From assembly GCF_013415885.1 (NCBI RefSeq), contig NZ_CP058910.1:2480001-2544000 (forward strand): a stretch of DNA of 64,000 nucleotides. Reading direction: 5' to 3'. Under the pieces are notes generated by a model that was given only the letters and a program-made list of their open reading frames with translations, had not been told where the DNA came from and made no database searches. The position numbers were made by a program, and so were the translations under genes. This DNA is from Halosimplex rubrum. Its GTDB lineage: Archaea > Halobacteriota > Halobacteria > Halobacteriales > Haloarculaceae. Below, in pieces: positions 42,347-51,002 of this stretch (position 1 is its first letter; each line of letters opens with the position of its first letter).

Positions 42347-42940
42347 TCAGCGGTCCGACGCGGTTTCCGCACTCGGACCGGACGACGGGCGGGTGTAGCC
42401 GACGGAGAACCGACGGCTCGCGAGGACGGCGTTGCCGATCGCCTCGCTCGCGGTGTCGTGGGTCGTTCCGCCCTCGACGGACGGTCGTTCCGAGAGCGCG
42501 TACACCTGAAAGCGGTAGGTGAACGGTTCCCCCCTCGGCGGGCAGGGCGGGATGTAGCCCGCCTCGCCGCCCTCGGGCCGGCCCTGTCGCGCTCCGCCGA
42601 GCGACTCGACGACCGGCTCGCTCGGGAGGGCGGCGGGGATCCGGTCGCGGTCGGTCGGCACGTTCCACAGCGTCCAGAAGGTCCGGTCGGTGATCGGCCC
42701 CTGGTTGAACGACGCCGTCACCGCGAACCCCGCGGTCGGTTCCGGGGCGCTCTCGACGACGAACGGCGGCGAGACGCCCTCGCCGGTGCAGGTGAACCGC
42801 GCCGGTAACTGTTCGTCTGGGTCTATCGCCGGGCTCGAGACGCGGAACGCCCGCGGCGTCTCCGCCTCCGACCCGGCACAGCCGGCGACACCGACGGCGG
42901 TGGCGCCGGCGACCGTCGCGAGTACGTCCCGGCGTCGCAT
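42347..42940 (-). CDS. YbhB/YbcL-family (PEBP) lipoprotein
   Basis: Protein of 197 aa. N-terminus MRRRDVLATVAGATAVGVAGC has a twin-Arg and a lipobox ending at Cys21, so it is probably Tat-exported and lipid-anchored. The mature region is a PEBP/Raf-kinase-inhibitor-like fold: PARFTCTGEGVSPPFVVESA, DRTFWTLWNVPTDRDRIPAA and YIPPCPPRGEPFTYRFQVYA, the last holding the PPxG...HxY-type ligand-pocket loop, though the usual His appears as Thr/Tyr here. Extracellular binding role unknown. Confidence 0.85.
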   Translation of the reverse strand: MRRRDVLATVAGATAVGVAGCAGSEAETPRAFRVSSPAIDPDEQLPARFTCTGEGVSPPFVVESAPEPTAGFAVTASFNQGPITDRTFWTLWNVPTDRDRIPAALPSEPVVESLGGARQGRPEGGEAGYIPPCPPRGEPFTYRFQVYALSERPSVEGGTTHDTASEAIGNAVLASRRFSVGYTRPSSGPSAETASDR

Positions 42941-43067
42941 ACCCGAACTCCGTTCGACACGGTAATCCGAGCTTCGATCGACGACGCGCTCGCCGAGATC
43001 GGCGGGACGGCGTAGGCGTTCCTCGGGGGTGCGGGGCGACGAACACCGCCGGAGCGTCGGCCCCAAG

Positions 43068-43073
43068 TTTATG
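43068..43073 (+). promoter_or_regulatory. TATA box of the CPBP-like gene
   Basis: TTTATG centred 28 bp before ATG 43098, giving a leaderless mRNA and fixing the start. Confidence 0.55.
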
Positions 43074-43097
43074 ACGGACGGTTGACTACTCGCGACC

Positions 43098-44288
43098 ATG
43101 CGCAGGTCCCTCCAGCGGTCGCCCTCGGCCGACGGTCCGACGGCCGCCGGGTTCGCCACACTCGTCGCGCTACTGGCCGGCCTCGTCCTCGCCAGGTTCG
43201 GCGTCGGCTACGTCGCCGGGACGCTCCCGTCGGAGACGGGTCTCCTCAGGGTGCCGGCGGTGGTGACACTCTCGTACAGCGCCGTCGCACTCGCCGGGAT
43301 CGGTGCCGTTTACGCCGCGTTCGCGGCCGGACGCGAGGAGCGACTCGGCAGGGACGAACTGGCCCAGGCGGGCCTGGCCGCGACCCCGCTGGTCGTCGTC
43401 GCCGTCTACGTCGCGTTCGACCGCCTGGACCTCGGCGTCTCGGCCCTGCCGGTCGTCAGGTCGACCGGATATCTGGCCGCCGTCGGCCTCCTCGCGGTCG
43501 GGTACGCGCGCGTCGCCGACCTCGACATCCCGACGATTCCCCCGACCCGTGACGGGTGGGCCGTGACGGGGCTCGCAGTGGCTGCCGTCGCTGCGAGCGC
43601 CGCGCTCGCGACCGTCGGCGCGTCGCTCCTCGGGTGGCCGGACGGGGCGTTCGCCGCGTTCCGGTACGGATCGGCGCCCGCCGTCCCGTCGTTCCTCCTG
43701 ACGACCGTCGTCCCCGTGACGATCACGGCCGTCGGGACGGCGCTCCTGTTCAACGGCGCCGTCCAGACCGCGCTCCGTCGCAACCGGTCGGCGGCCGCCG
43801 CGGCCGGTGCCGTCACGCTGCTGGCTGTCGGGGTCGACTGGGCGATCGCCGCCGGCCCGGTCGCGCTCTCGACGGTCCTCGGCCCGGTCCCGGCTCCCGT
43901 CCGCTGGCTCGTCGTCCTCGCAGCGATGGTACTCGGCGTCGCGGTCGCACTGGCGGCCTCCCTCGCGTACGGACGTTTCTGGGACGAACGGGACGCGCTC
44001 TCGGGGCGCCGTCGGTCGACGCTCGCGGCCGCCGGCGCGGCCGCGGCGCTGGGCGCCGTCGCCGCGGTCGCCGGATTCGCGCTTCTCGGCACCGAGCCGG
44101 GACCCCTCGCCGTCAGCTACACCGTCGCCGTCGGCATCGCCGCGGTCGCCTTCGAGCGCGCGCGGACGGTCTGGGCACCGACGGTCGTCTACGCGGTCCA
44201 TGGCGTCGCCATACGGCTCGCCCCCTACTACGTCCTCCCGGACGGCACGGGAGACGTAGCGGTGACCGTCCTCGCGGGGCTGGCCTGA
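43098..44288 (+). CDS. Polytopic membrane protein, CPBP-like but without catalytic Glu pair
   Basis: Protein of 396 aa with about ten to eleven helices rich in Ala/Val/Leu. In the second half TAVGTALLFNGAVQTALRRN resembles the CPBP (Abi) intramembrane protease motif EExxFRGxLQxxLR, but the EE pair is missing and FRG reads FNG. Later segments (VYAVHGVAIRLAPYYVLP) line up with the family's C-terminal His helix. It is therefore probably a non-proteolytic CPBP relative. Monocistronic with its own TATA box; substrate or partner unknown. Confidence 0.6.
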   Translation: MRRSLQRSPSADGPTAAGFATLVALLAGLVLARFGVGYVAGTLPSETGLLRVPAVVTLSYSAVALAGIGAVYAAFAAGREERLGRDELAQAGLAATPLVVVAVYVAFDRLDLGVSALPVVRSTGYLAAVGLLAVGYARVADLDIPTIPPTRDGWAVTGLAVAAVAASAALATVGASLLGWPDGAFAAFRYGSAPAVPSFLLTTVVPVTITAVGTALLFNGAVQTALRRNRSAAAAAGAVTLLAVGVDWAIAAGPVALSTVLGPVPAPVRWLVVLAAMVLGVAVALAASLAYGRFWDERDALSGRRRSTLAAAGAAAALGAVAAVAGFALLGTEPGPLAVSYTVAVGIAAVAFERARTVWAPTVVYAVHGVAIRLAPYYVLPDGTGDVAVTVLAGLA

Positions 44289-44472
44289 CTCGTCCGACTG
44301 ACTGCGTTCGTCGCGACGGCCGATCTGGTCCGTCTCCGTGGCGATCTGTCGCGGTCGTCTCGCACGCACACGCTTCGAACCCGTAACGAGACACTCCCTG
44401 ACACACACTCCGACACGTAACTGCACGAACACCTATTCCCGTCGCCGACCGACGTTTCGGTGAGGAATACCG

Positions 44473-44679
44473 ATGCCACTACTGAAACGAATCACCCGAC
44501 TGTTCGGCGACGGAGGGGATAGCGCGGACGGATCGGCGACGGGTCGGGAGGCAGTTGGCCGGAAGTCGGTGGGACCGAGTCACGTCTGCCAGAGCTGCGG
44601 GAAGGAGTACTTCGAGAACCCGTCGATGAACATCCGCACTTGCGGGAACTGCGGCGGCGTCAAGGTCGAGCGGGTCTGA
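44473..44679 (+). CDS. Small zinc-ribbon protein
   Basis: Protein of 68 aa. A basic N-terminus (MPLLKRITRLFG), a disordered Gly/Ser/Asp linker, then one zinc ribbon HVCQSCGKEYFENPSMNIRT ending CGNCGGVKVERV. Such mini ribbons are common and uncharacterised in haloarchaea; nucleic-acid or protein binding is likely. It is convergent with purL. Confidence 0.7.
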   Translation: MPLLKRITRLFGDGGDSADGSATGREAVGRKSVGPSHVCQSCGKEYFENPSMNIRTCGNCGGVKVERV

Positions 44680-44722
44680 CCCGCCCGCCGAACCCGGCCT
44701 TCGAGCGACTATCGCCCCGTCG

Positions 44723-46882
44723 TCAGTCCAGTTCCCGGTCGATCACGTCGCGCAGGCCCGCGATCTCGGCGGCGTCGTAGGACAGGTCGCCGTCGGCCAG
44801 CGCCACGTCGAGCGTTCCGGAGTCGTCGGCGCTCCCGAGGTCGTAGACGGGTGCGACGCCGTCGAATGCCTCGCGGACCGCGCTCGCGTCGGTCGTCTCG
44901 ATCACGACGCGTCCGGCCTGTTCGCCGAACAGCAGCGCCGCGGGCGACCCCTTCGTCGGGGCGTCGAGGTCGACGCTGGCACCGGCTTCCTCCGAGATCA
45001 TCTCGGCGAGCGTCACCGCGAGACCGCCGTGACTCGCGTCGTGAGTCGCGAGCGTCGCGTCGTCGTTCGCCACGTCGACGAGCGTGTCGACGAACGCGTC
45101 GGGCTCGTCGAGCGACGCCGGGAAGCGGTCGGTGCCGCCGAACTGCGCGAGGTACTCCGACCCGCCCAGGCGGGCCTCGGCGTCGCCCTCCAGCGAGCGC
45201 GCGCCGACCAGCAGGAGGTCGCCCTCGCCGGCCAGCGCCGCCGGCGGCGCGTCGTAGCCGTCCTTGACGCCGACGAGCGCGAGCGTCGGCGTCGGCGGGA
45301 TCGGGCCGGCGACCGAATCGTTGTACAGCGAGACGTTCCCGCCGAGGACGGGCACGTCGAGCGTCCGGCACATCTCGGCGAGTCCGTCGACGATCCCCTT
45401 GAACCCGCCGTACACGTCCGGTTTCTCGGGGTTGCCGCCGTTGAGACAGTCGACTGCGGCGTGGGGGGTCGCGCCCTTCGCGGCGACGTTGGTCGCGTTC
45501 TCCAGCGCGACCGCGCGGGCGCCCTCGTAGGGCGCGGCCGTCGTCCAGTTGGGGTCGGCGCCCGAGGAGAACGCCAGCCCCGTCCCGGCCTCGCGGACCG
45601 CCATCACCGCGGCGTCGTCGCCCGGCGGCGTCGCCGTGCGGACCTGCACCTCGTGGTCGTACTGCCGATACACCCACTCCTTCGAGGCGGTGTTCGGGCT
45701 CCCGACGACGGCCTCGAACGCCTCGTCGAGGTCGACGCCCTCGGGGAGGTCCCGGGGCTGTTCCGTCGGTTCCTCGGCGGGCAGGTCGTTGTACGGCGCG
45801 CCGTCGCCGAGGAACTCGGCGGGCGCGTCGACGACCGTCTCACCCTCGAAGGTGCAGACGTAGTTGCCCTCGGTGACCTCGCCGATGACGGACGCCCCGA
45901 GGTCGTAGCGGTCGGCGATCTCCCGCACCCGGTCGACGTTCTCCGGGCGGACCTCGTAGCACATCCGCTCCTGGCTCTCGGCGAGCAGGTACTCCATCGC
46001 GTTCATGTTGGGCTCGCGCTCGTGGACGTTCGTCAGCTCGATGTTCGCACCGAGGCCGCCCTTGGCGACCATCTCGGAGGACGCGCCGCCCAGCCCCGCC
46101 GCGCCCAGATCGCGGGCCGACTCGATCAGGTCCTCGTCGATCAGCGCCTCGTTGGCCTCGATCAGGAGCTTCTCCGTGTAGGGGTCGCCGACCTGGACCG
46201 CGGGGCGGTCCTCGGTCTCGGCGTCCTCGGCGAGGTCCTCGCTCGCGAACGACGCCCCGCCCAGGCCGTCACGACCGGTCGAGTTGCCGACGAGGACGAG
46301 CTTGTTCCCCGGGTGCTGGGCCTCGGCGGTGACGAGCCGGTCGGGGTCGTCGATGAGCCCGACGCAGGCGACGTTGACGAGGGGGTTGCCCTCGTAGTCG
46401 TCGTGGAACGCGGTCGAGCCCGTCACCGTCGGGACGCCGATGCAGTTGCCGTAGTGGGAGATGCCCTCGACGACGCCCTCGAAGAGATAGCGGGAGTGCT
46501 CGCGGTCGAAGTCGCCGAAATAGAGGGAGTCCGCGAGCGCGATGGGGTAGGCGCCCATCGAGAGCGTGTCGCGGACGATGCCGCCGACACCCGTCGCCGC
46601 GCCGTCGAACGGGTCGACGTAGGAGGGGTGGTTGTGGCTCTCGATACCCATCGTGATGTAGGTCTCCTCGCCGTCCGAGGGGATGGAGACGACACCGGCG
46701 TCGTCGCCGGGGCCGACGACGACCTGGTCGCCCTCGCTGTCGAAGGCGGAGAGGAGCGGCCACGAGGAGCGATACGCGCAGTGCTCGCTCCAGAGGTTCT
46801 CGAAGAGCGCGGCCTCGGCGCGGGTCGGCTCCCGCCCCAGTTCCTCGACCACCAGGTCGTGGTCGCTGTCGGAGAGACTCAT
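44723..46882 (-). CDS. purL: Phosphoribosylformylglycinamidine synthase subunit PurL
   Basis: Protein of 719 aa, the small-type PurL that works with PurQ and PurS. Seen: [20 protein letters not shown] at the N-terminus; the Mg/substrate loop [20 protein letters not shown] and [37 protein letters not shown]; and the second ATP-fold half ([12 protein letters not shown]). It makes FGAM from FGAR, glutamine-derived ammonia and ATP in purine synthesis. No other pur gene is adjacent. Full length with no anomalies. Confidence 0.95.
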   Translation of the reverse strand: MSLSDSDHDLVVEELGREPTRAEAALFENLWSEHCAYRSSWPLLSAFDSEGDQVVVGPGDDAGVVSIPSDGEETYITMGIESHNHPSYVDPFDGAATGVGGIVRDTLSMGAYPIALADSLYFGDFDREHSRYLFEGVVEGISHYGNCIGVPTVTGSTAFHDDYEGNPLVNVACVGLIDDPDRLVTAEAQHPGNKLVLVGNSTGRDGLGGASFASEDLAEDAETEDRPAVQVGDPYTEKLLIEANEALIDEDLIESARDLGAAGLGGASSEMVAKGGLGANIELTNVHEREPNMNAMEYLLAESQERMCYEVRPENVDRVREIADRYDLGASVIGEVTEGNYVCTFEGETVVDAPAEFLGDGAPYNDLPAEEPTEQPRDLPEGVDLDEAFEAVVGSPNTASKEWVYRQYDHEVQVRTATPPGDDAAVMAVREAGTGLAFSSGADPNWTTAAPYEGARAVALENATNVAAKGATPHAAVDCLNGGNPEKPDVYGGFKGIVDGLAEMCRTLDVPVLGGNVSLYNDSVAGPIPPTPTLALVGVKDGYDAPPAALAGEGDLLLVGARSLEGDAEARLGGSEYLAQFGGTDRFPASLDEPDAFVDTLVDVANDDATLATHDASHGGLAVTLAEMISEEAGASVDLDAPTKGSPAALLFGEQAGRVVIETTDASAVREAFDGVAPVYDLGSADDSGTLDVALADGDLSYDAAEIAGLRDVIDRELD

Positions 46883-46981
46883 TACCGGTGGGTCGCTCCC
46901 GGCCGGCTAAATCGCTTTCCATGCGCGGCCAAACACCGGGTCTCTCCGCGGTCGCGAGCGCCCGGTCGGCGGCCCACCGAT

Positions 46982-47869
46982 TCACGCCTCGGACGCACGC
47001 ACGGACAGCACCGGCACCGAGACGGAGCGCATCAGGTTCTCGGTGACGCTCCCGAGGATGCGCTTGTCGAGGCCCGTCCGGCCGTGCGTGCCGACCACGA
47101 GCAGGTCGACCCCGTGTTCGTCGACGTACTCGTTCAGCGTCTCGACCACATCGCCCTCCTCGACCGCGGTCTCGACGGCGACGCCGCGGTCGGCGGCCCG
47201 CTCTCTGACCGGGGCGAACAGTTCCTCGTCGCGCTGCTCGCGAGCTTCCTCGATCTGCGACGAGCCCAGGTCGATGCCCAGCACGTTCGATTCGAGGACC
47301 GAGACCAGGTGGAGGGTCGCGCCGGTCGCTTCGGCGATCCCCAGCCCCTCGTCGACGGCCGCTCCGGAGCCGTCGCTGCCGTCGCTGCCGACGAGCACCG
47401 ACTCGGGCGGGTACTCGCGGTCGCTCTCGGGCGGGTACTCGCGGTCGCTCTCGGGCGGGACGACCAACACCGGGGCGCTGCCGTTGCGGACGACTCGCTC
47501 GGTGACGCTCCCGAGGATGATCCGCTCGATGTCGCGGCTCCCCCGGGTGCCCATCACCACCAGGTCGATCCCCCGGTCGTCGACGTAGTCGCAGATGGTC
47601 CGCGACGGGCCGCCCTGAACCACTTCCTCGACCGTCTCGACGCCCGCGTTGCGGGCGCGGGCGCCCGCTTCCTCGACGATGTCGCGGCCCTCGCCCTCCA
47701 GCACGTCCGTGACCTGCCCCTGGACGTTCGACAGGCTCGGCTGGTTCGTGTCGGCGACGTACAGCACGTGCAGCGTCGCGTCGTGAGCCGCGGCCGCGGC
47801 GACGGCCGTGTCGAGGGCCGTCTCCGCCGCGTCGCTGCCGTCCGTCGGCAAGAGGATCGCGTCGTACAT
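46982..47869 (-). CDS. Tandem universal stress protein (two UspA domains)
   Basis: Protein of 295 aa. Domain 1 (residues 1 to ~145) starts MYDAILLPTDGSDAAETALD and has the ATP-loop VVMGTRGSRDIERIILGSVT; domain 2 (from ~160) starts VLVGSDGSDGSGAAVDEGLG and ends GTHGRTGLDKRILGSVTENL. Both keep the G2xG9GS/T nucleotide motif. The inter-domain linker holds an 8-residue duplication (SDREYPPE twice) from a 24-bp tandem repeat. ATG 47869 is preferred, with a T-rich GCGTTTTTGAGG ~30 bp upstream and an SD-like GGAGG. It is divergent from the multicopper oxidase across a region with CGAAC dyads. Confidence 0.9.
   Translation of the reverse strand: MYDAILLPTDGSDAAETALDTAVAAAAAHDATLHVLYVADTNQPSLSNVQGQVTDVLEGEGRDIVEEAGARARNAGVETVEEVVQGGPSRTICDYVDDRGIDLVVMGTRGSRDIERIILGSVTERVVRNGSAPVLVVPPESDREYPPESDREYPPESVLVGSDGSDGSGAAVDEGLGIAEATGATLHLVSVLESNVLGIDLGSSQIEEAREQRDEELFAPVRERAADRGVAVETAVEEGDVVETLNEYVDEHGVDLLVVGTHGRTGLDKRILGSVTENLMRSVSVPVLSVRASEA
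47403..47450. repeat. 24-bp perfect tandem duplication in the UspA linker
   Basis: Two exact copies of a 24-bp unit beginning TCGGGCGGGTACTCGC, plus the first ten bases of a third, all in frame. It adds eight residues to the linker between the two Usp domains; a recent slippage event. Confidence 0.9.
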
Positions 47870-47963
47870 GCCACTACCTCCACGGGCCAGCCTCAAAAAC
47901 GCTGTCTGCGACCGTCCGGTCGTCCACCCGAACCGCGCGCGCTCGACCGGCGGCCGACCGAGG

Positions 47964-48005
47964 CGAACACGTTCGTCCGCGACGGGGGGTCGGCGAACCG
48001 GTTCG
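47964..48005. promoter_or_regulatory. Two CGAAC dyads upstream of the multicopper oxidase
   Basis: CGAACACGTTCG (47964-47975) and CGAACCGGTTCG (47994-48005) are centred 30 bp apart, about three helical turns. The first is the same element as those at 20117, 21417 and 22733. A TATA-like GTATAC follows at about 48012; the box nearest the gene is at 48077. Either divergent gene (UspA or oxidase) could be the target. Confidence 0.5.
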
Positions 48006-48076
48006 GGCGACCGTATACCCCATCGACCCCCGATGCTGGGGGCAGTTTTCAGACCGTGGGAATCCCCTTGCCGGCC

Positions 48077-48083
48077 TTTATGG
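48077..48083 (+). promoter_or_regulatory. TATA box of the multicopper oxidase
   Basis: TTTATGG centred 29 bp before ATG 48109, favouring this ATG over the in-frame GTG at 48103. Confidence 0.6.
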
Positions 48084-48108
48084 TACCACTGCCAACTCCG
48101 AAGTGAGT

Positions 48109-49284
48109 ATGACCGACAACATCGGTGCGCCCGGAACGGACATGTCGCGTCGCGAGTTCGCCAAAGCCGCCGCCGGCACGACCGGCTTCATGGCCCTCTC
48201 GGGCTGTCAGGCCGCCCCCGCGGAAGAGAGCGGCGTCACCGTCTCCGAGGTGGAGTCACAGGGCGGGGCCACGGCCGCCCAGACGACCAACCCCGCGGAC
48301 CTCCCGAAGACCTCCCCGCCGCAGGTCGTCAACGTCGACGAGCAAGGGAATCAGGTCACGCTCTCCAGCGTCCCCTCCTACCACGAGGTCCACCCGCTGG
48401 AGAACATGGGCGGCCCCGTCGACCTGCCGGCCACCTGGGCGTTCCAGGCCGACGACCGCGAGCCCTCCGTTCCGGGCCCGATCCTCCGGACGACCGAGGG
48501 CGAGGACATGGAAGTGACGCTGGACAACACGGACGGCAAGCGCCCCCACACCGTCCACTTCCACGGCCAGCGCAAGACTTGGGAGAACGACGGCGTCCCG
48601 ACGACGACCGGTATCACCGTCCCGCCGGGCGAGAAACACACCTACGAGATCCCCGCGAACGTCCCCGGCACGCACCTCTATCACTGCCACTACCAGACTC
48701 ACCGCCACATCGACATGGGGATGTACGGCTTCCTGCGCGTCGACCCGAAGGGCTACGAGGAGGCCGACCAGGAGCTGTTCATGACCATGAAGGAGTGGGA
48801 CAACGACCTCAACAAGCAGATGGCCGGGATGGACGTGTCCTACTCGCCGCGTCAGCGCGACCCCAACGTCTTCACCATCAACGGCAAGTCCGCGCCCCGG
48901 ACGCTCCACCCCGAGGACGGCTCGCCCGTCATCGTCGAGCAGGGCGACACCGTCCGCATCCACTTCGCCAACAACGGGTACATGATGCACCCGATGCACA
49001 CGCACAACCACCGCTTCGAGGTCGTCGAGAAGGACGGCTCGGTGGTCCCCGAGGCGGCCCGGTACAAGCAGGACGTGCTCAACATCGCGCCCGCCGAGCG
49101 GAAGACGATCGAGTTCGAGGCCGACGCCGACCCCGGCATCTACCTCATGCACTGCCACAAGGTGTTCCACGCCATGAACGGCAACTCCTACCCCGGCGGC
49201 ATGGTCGGCGCCATCGTCTACCGCGACGCCATGGATTCGGACATCTTCTCCCAGCTCATGGAGTACGCCGGCTACGAGGGCTGA
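48109..49284 (+). CDS. Two-domain multicopper oxidase, Tat lipoprotein
   Basis: Protein of 391 aa. Tat signal SRREFAKAAAGTTGFMALSG with lipobox Cys33. Domain 1 cupredoxin: HTVHFHG with His147, His150 and His152, and HLYHCHYQTHRHIDMGMYGF with Cys193. Domain 2: HPMHTHNH (His294-His301) and LMHCHKVFHAMNGNSYPGGM with Cys349. Both domains carry a full type-1-like Cys-His-Met set plus HxH pairs, the pattern of type-A two-domain laccase-like oxidases rather than NirK, which lacks the domain-2 T1 Cys and has a different HCAP motif. It should oxidise Cu(I), phenols or similar outside the cell with O2; nitrite reduction is less likely. Confidence 0.82.
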   Translation: MTDNIGAPGTDMSRREFAKAAAGTTGFMALSGCQAAPAEESGVTVSEVESQGGATAAQTTNPADLPKTSPPQVVNVDEQGNQVTLSSVPSYHEVHPLENMGGPVDLPATWAFQADDREPSVPGPILRTTEGEDMEVTLDNTDGKRPHTVHFHGQRKTWENDGVPTTTGITVPPGEKHTYEIPANVPGTHLYHCHYQTHRHIDMGMYGFLRVDPKGYEEADQELFMTMKEWDNDLNKQMAGMDVSYSPRQRDPNVFTINGKSAPRTLHPEDGSPVIVEQGDTVRIHFANNGYMMHPMHTHNHRFEVVEKDGSVVPEAARYKQDVLNIAPAERKTIEFEADADPGIYLMHCHKVFHAMNGNSYPGGMVGAIVYRDAMDSDIFSQLMEYAGYEG

Positions 49285-49396
49285 CCGCCTCTCGGCGCCG
49301 ACACCCCGACCCCGACCCGGATCCGCACCACACCCCTGTCAGACGTCGCGAACGGGCGCCGGCGGTCTCGCCGCCCCGTCCCCGCTCTGCTCCCCG

Positions 49397-49705
49397 TCAC
49401 TCGACGACGTACGACTGCATCTCGCCGCGCGAGCGCACGTCGACGAACCGGTAACGACGCCCGTCGGTCAGGTCGCCGGCGAAGTCGCCGTCGTCCGCCC
49501 CCTCCATCCCGTAGACCTCGTCGGCCTCCCGCAGGTCGCGGTCGTGCAGCGTCTCGCGAACCGCGTCGGGGAGCCGTCCGTCCGGCGGGACTTCGACGAC
49601 GAACAGGCGGTCGGTGAAGCTCTTGGCCGTCCAGGCGTCGGCGACGCCGTCGCGGGCGGCCACCCGGTCCGCGAGCGCCGACAGGGCCGCGGCTCTGTCG
49701 CTCAT
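49397..49705 (-). CDS. Conserved haloarchaeal hypothetical protein
   Basis: Protein of 102 aa: ALSALADRVAARDGVADAWT, AKSFTDRLFVVEVPPDGRLP, then YGMEGADDGDFAGDLTDGRR and YRFVDVRSRGEMQSYVVE. An alternating alpha/beta pattern suggests a small ferredoxin-like fold. No motif is recognised. ATG 49705 is chosen since upstream in-frame sequence is Arg-rich noncoding. It is convergent with the oxidase gene. Confidence 0.65.
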   Translation of the reverse strand: MSDRAAALSALADRVAARDGVADAWTAKSFTDRLFVVEVPPDGRLPDAVRETLHDRDLREADEVYGMEGADDGDFAGDLTDGRRYRFVDVRSRGEMQSYVVE

Positions 49706-49793
49706 ACCCCGAGTTCGTCCGGCTGTCGGAAACGACCGGCCCCGAACTGGTTCGCCGGTGCGGAGCGGTCGGCGACCGCGCACCCGCCGTTTC

Positions 49794-50624
49794 TCACCCC
49801 TCGCTCATCGCCTCGTCGTGCCACGGCGGCCGGTCGACGGTCGTCGTCCCGACGCGTTCGAACCGGACGCTCCGCCTGACGCGGACGCGTTCCCCGTCGT
49901 CGAGGGTCGCGTCGTAGACGACGTGGTACGACCGGACGAACCCCGACCCGGCGACGAACGCGTGCAGCGTCGCGTTCTCGACGCTTTCGACCTCGGCCGG
50001 GTCGTCGACGAACTCGTCGGACCGGGCGGCCGTCCCGACGAGGTGGACGCGCTCGCCCGCGGGCGAGCGGTCGGCGACTCGCGTCTCGAACCCTCCGAGG
50101 GTCGACCGCAGGTCGGTCTCCGGGCCGAGGTCGAGCGCGACCGTCCCGAGCCAGAAGCTCCAGGTGCCGACGTAGGCGTCGGTGTCGTCGTAGCGGCTGA
50201 AGACCGTCCGGTCGTCGACGGTCTGGCGGCGGAGATACACCTCGTCGTTCGCCCAGTACTCCGCCCGCGTCGGCGGCTCGCCGATCACGAGCGGCGCGGC
50301 CGGGCCGTCGACCGACACCCTCGCGTGGTAGTCCCGGGTGGGACCGCTCGACAGCGCGAGCCGGACGGTCAGCGCCGACCTGAGCGACCCGTTCGCGGTC
50401 CGGACCGTCCGGTTCGTGACGAGCGTGTAGCTGCTGTTCCCGAGCGCGGCCCCGTGAGCGGCGGCGAGCGCCGACGCGTCGGTGACGCCGCTCGGCTCGA
50501 CGCCCGGCGGGAGCGGCGAGTCGGTCGGCACCGGCGCCGGCGTCACCGTCGGCCGGTCCGTTCCGGGCGCGAACGCGCTACAGCCGGCGAGAACGACGAG
50601 CAGCGCGACGAGCGCCCGGCGCAT
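49794..50624 (-). CDS. Lipoprotein (DUF7537-like)
   Basis: Protein of 276 aa. Signal peptide MRRALVALLVVLAGC with lipobox Cys15 (Sec type: no RR-x-F pattern). A Pro/Thr/Ser linker follows. The mature region starts GVTDASALAAAHGAALGNSS then YTLVTNRTVRTANGSLRSAL, the arrangement I recall for haloarchaeal DUF7537 lipoproteins, which look like LolA/LppX-type lipid-binding half-barrels. The beta-strand-rich middle ends near RRSVRFERVGTTTVDRPPW. Surface anchored; ligand unknown. Confidence 0.72.
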   Translation of the reverse strand: MRRALVALLVVLAGCSAFAPGTDRPTVTPAPVPTDSPLPPGVEPSGVTDASALAAAHGAALGNSSYTLVTNRTVRTANGSLRSALTVRLALSSGPTRDYHARVSVDGPAAPLVIGEPPTRAEYWANDEVYLRRQTVDDRTVFSRYDDTDAYVGTWSFWLGTVALDLGPETDLRSTLGGFETRVADRSPAGERVHLVGTAARSDEFVDDPAEVESVENATLHAFVAGSGFVRSYHVVYDATLDDGERVRVRRSVRFERVGTTTVDRPPWHDEAMSEG

Positions 50625-51002
50625 ACGACGCGTTCGGGCCGCGCGGCCAAAAGGGGAGTGGCGGGCCACCGAGGGCCGAAGCCGGTGGGAAACGTTGCGA
50701 TGCTGTCGGCGCGTGCTGGAGCGCGCTTTCATGCGCGCGACCGTAGCCGCGCGAGGTCTTCTCGAACTCGTGAGAGAAGGCTCGTCGGAGCTTGCTCCGA
50801 CGGTGGATGAGCGAGTGAGCGCAGCGAGCGAGCGAATCGGCTGGGGAGGGTCGTGGCCGTCTGCAGTCGGTGTGCGGGGCGGTTGCTGTCTCCTGTGGTG
50901 GTAGCAATTCAGAGCGAGCGGGGCGCGGGCTTTCAGCGCGTGCCGTCGAGTGCGGTCGTCGTCTGTCGTCTCCGTCGACTGCCAGTGGTGGTCTATCGGT
51001 CG
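50625..51002. other. Intergenic region with hairpins
   Basis: 378 bp. Long open frames in both directions are Arg-rich shadows with no start signal. It contains CTTCTCGAACTCGTGAGAGAAG-like dyads near 50757-50779, the strong 9-bp hairpin at 50783-50802, and GAGCGAGTGAGCGCAGCGAG followed by CGAGCG (about 50809-50834), a purine-rich low-complexity run seen in other haloarchaeal spacers. No promoter or gene is recognised. Confidence 0.4.
50783..50802. terminator. Perfect 9-bp hairpin with 2-nt loop
   Basis: CGTCGGAGCTTGCTCCGACG: arms CGTCGGAGC and GCTCCGACG. It lies 3' of the minus-strand DUF4129 gene (stop 51003). It could be a terminator or processing structure, though it lacks the T-run typical of archaeal terminators. 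Confidence 0.4.

Noticed and set aside
48109..49284. Copper nitrite reductase (NirK)
   Set aside because: Both domains carry laccase-like HCH motifs with a Cys; NirK has a different type-1 signature and no Cys at the domain-2 position.
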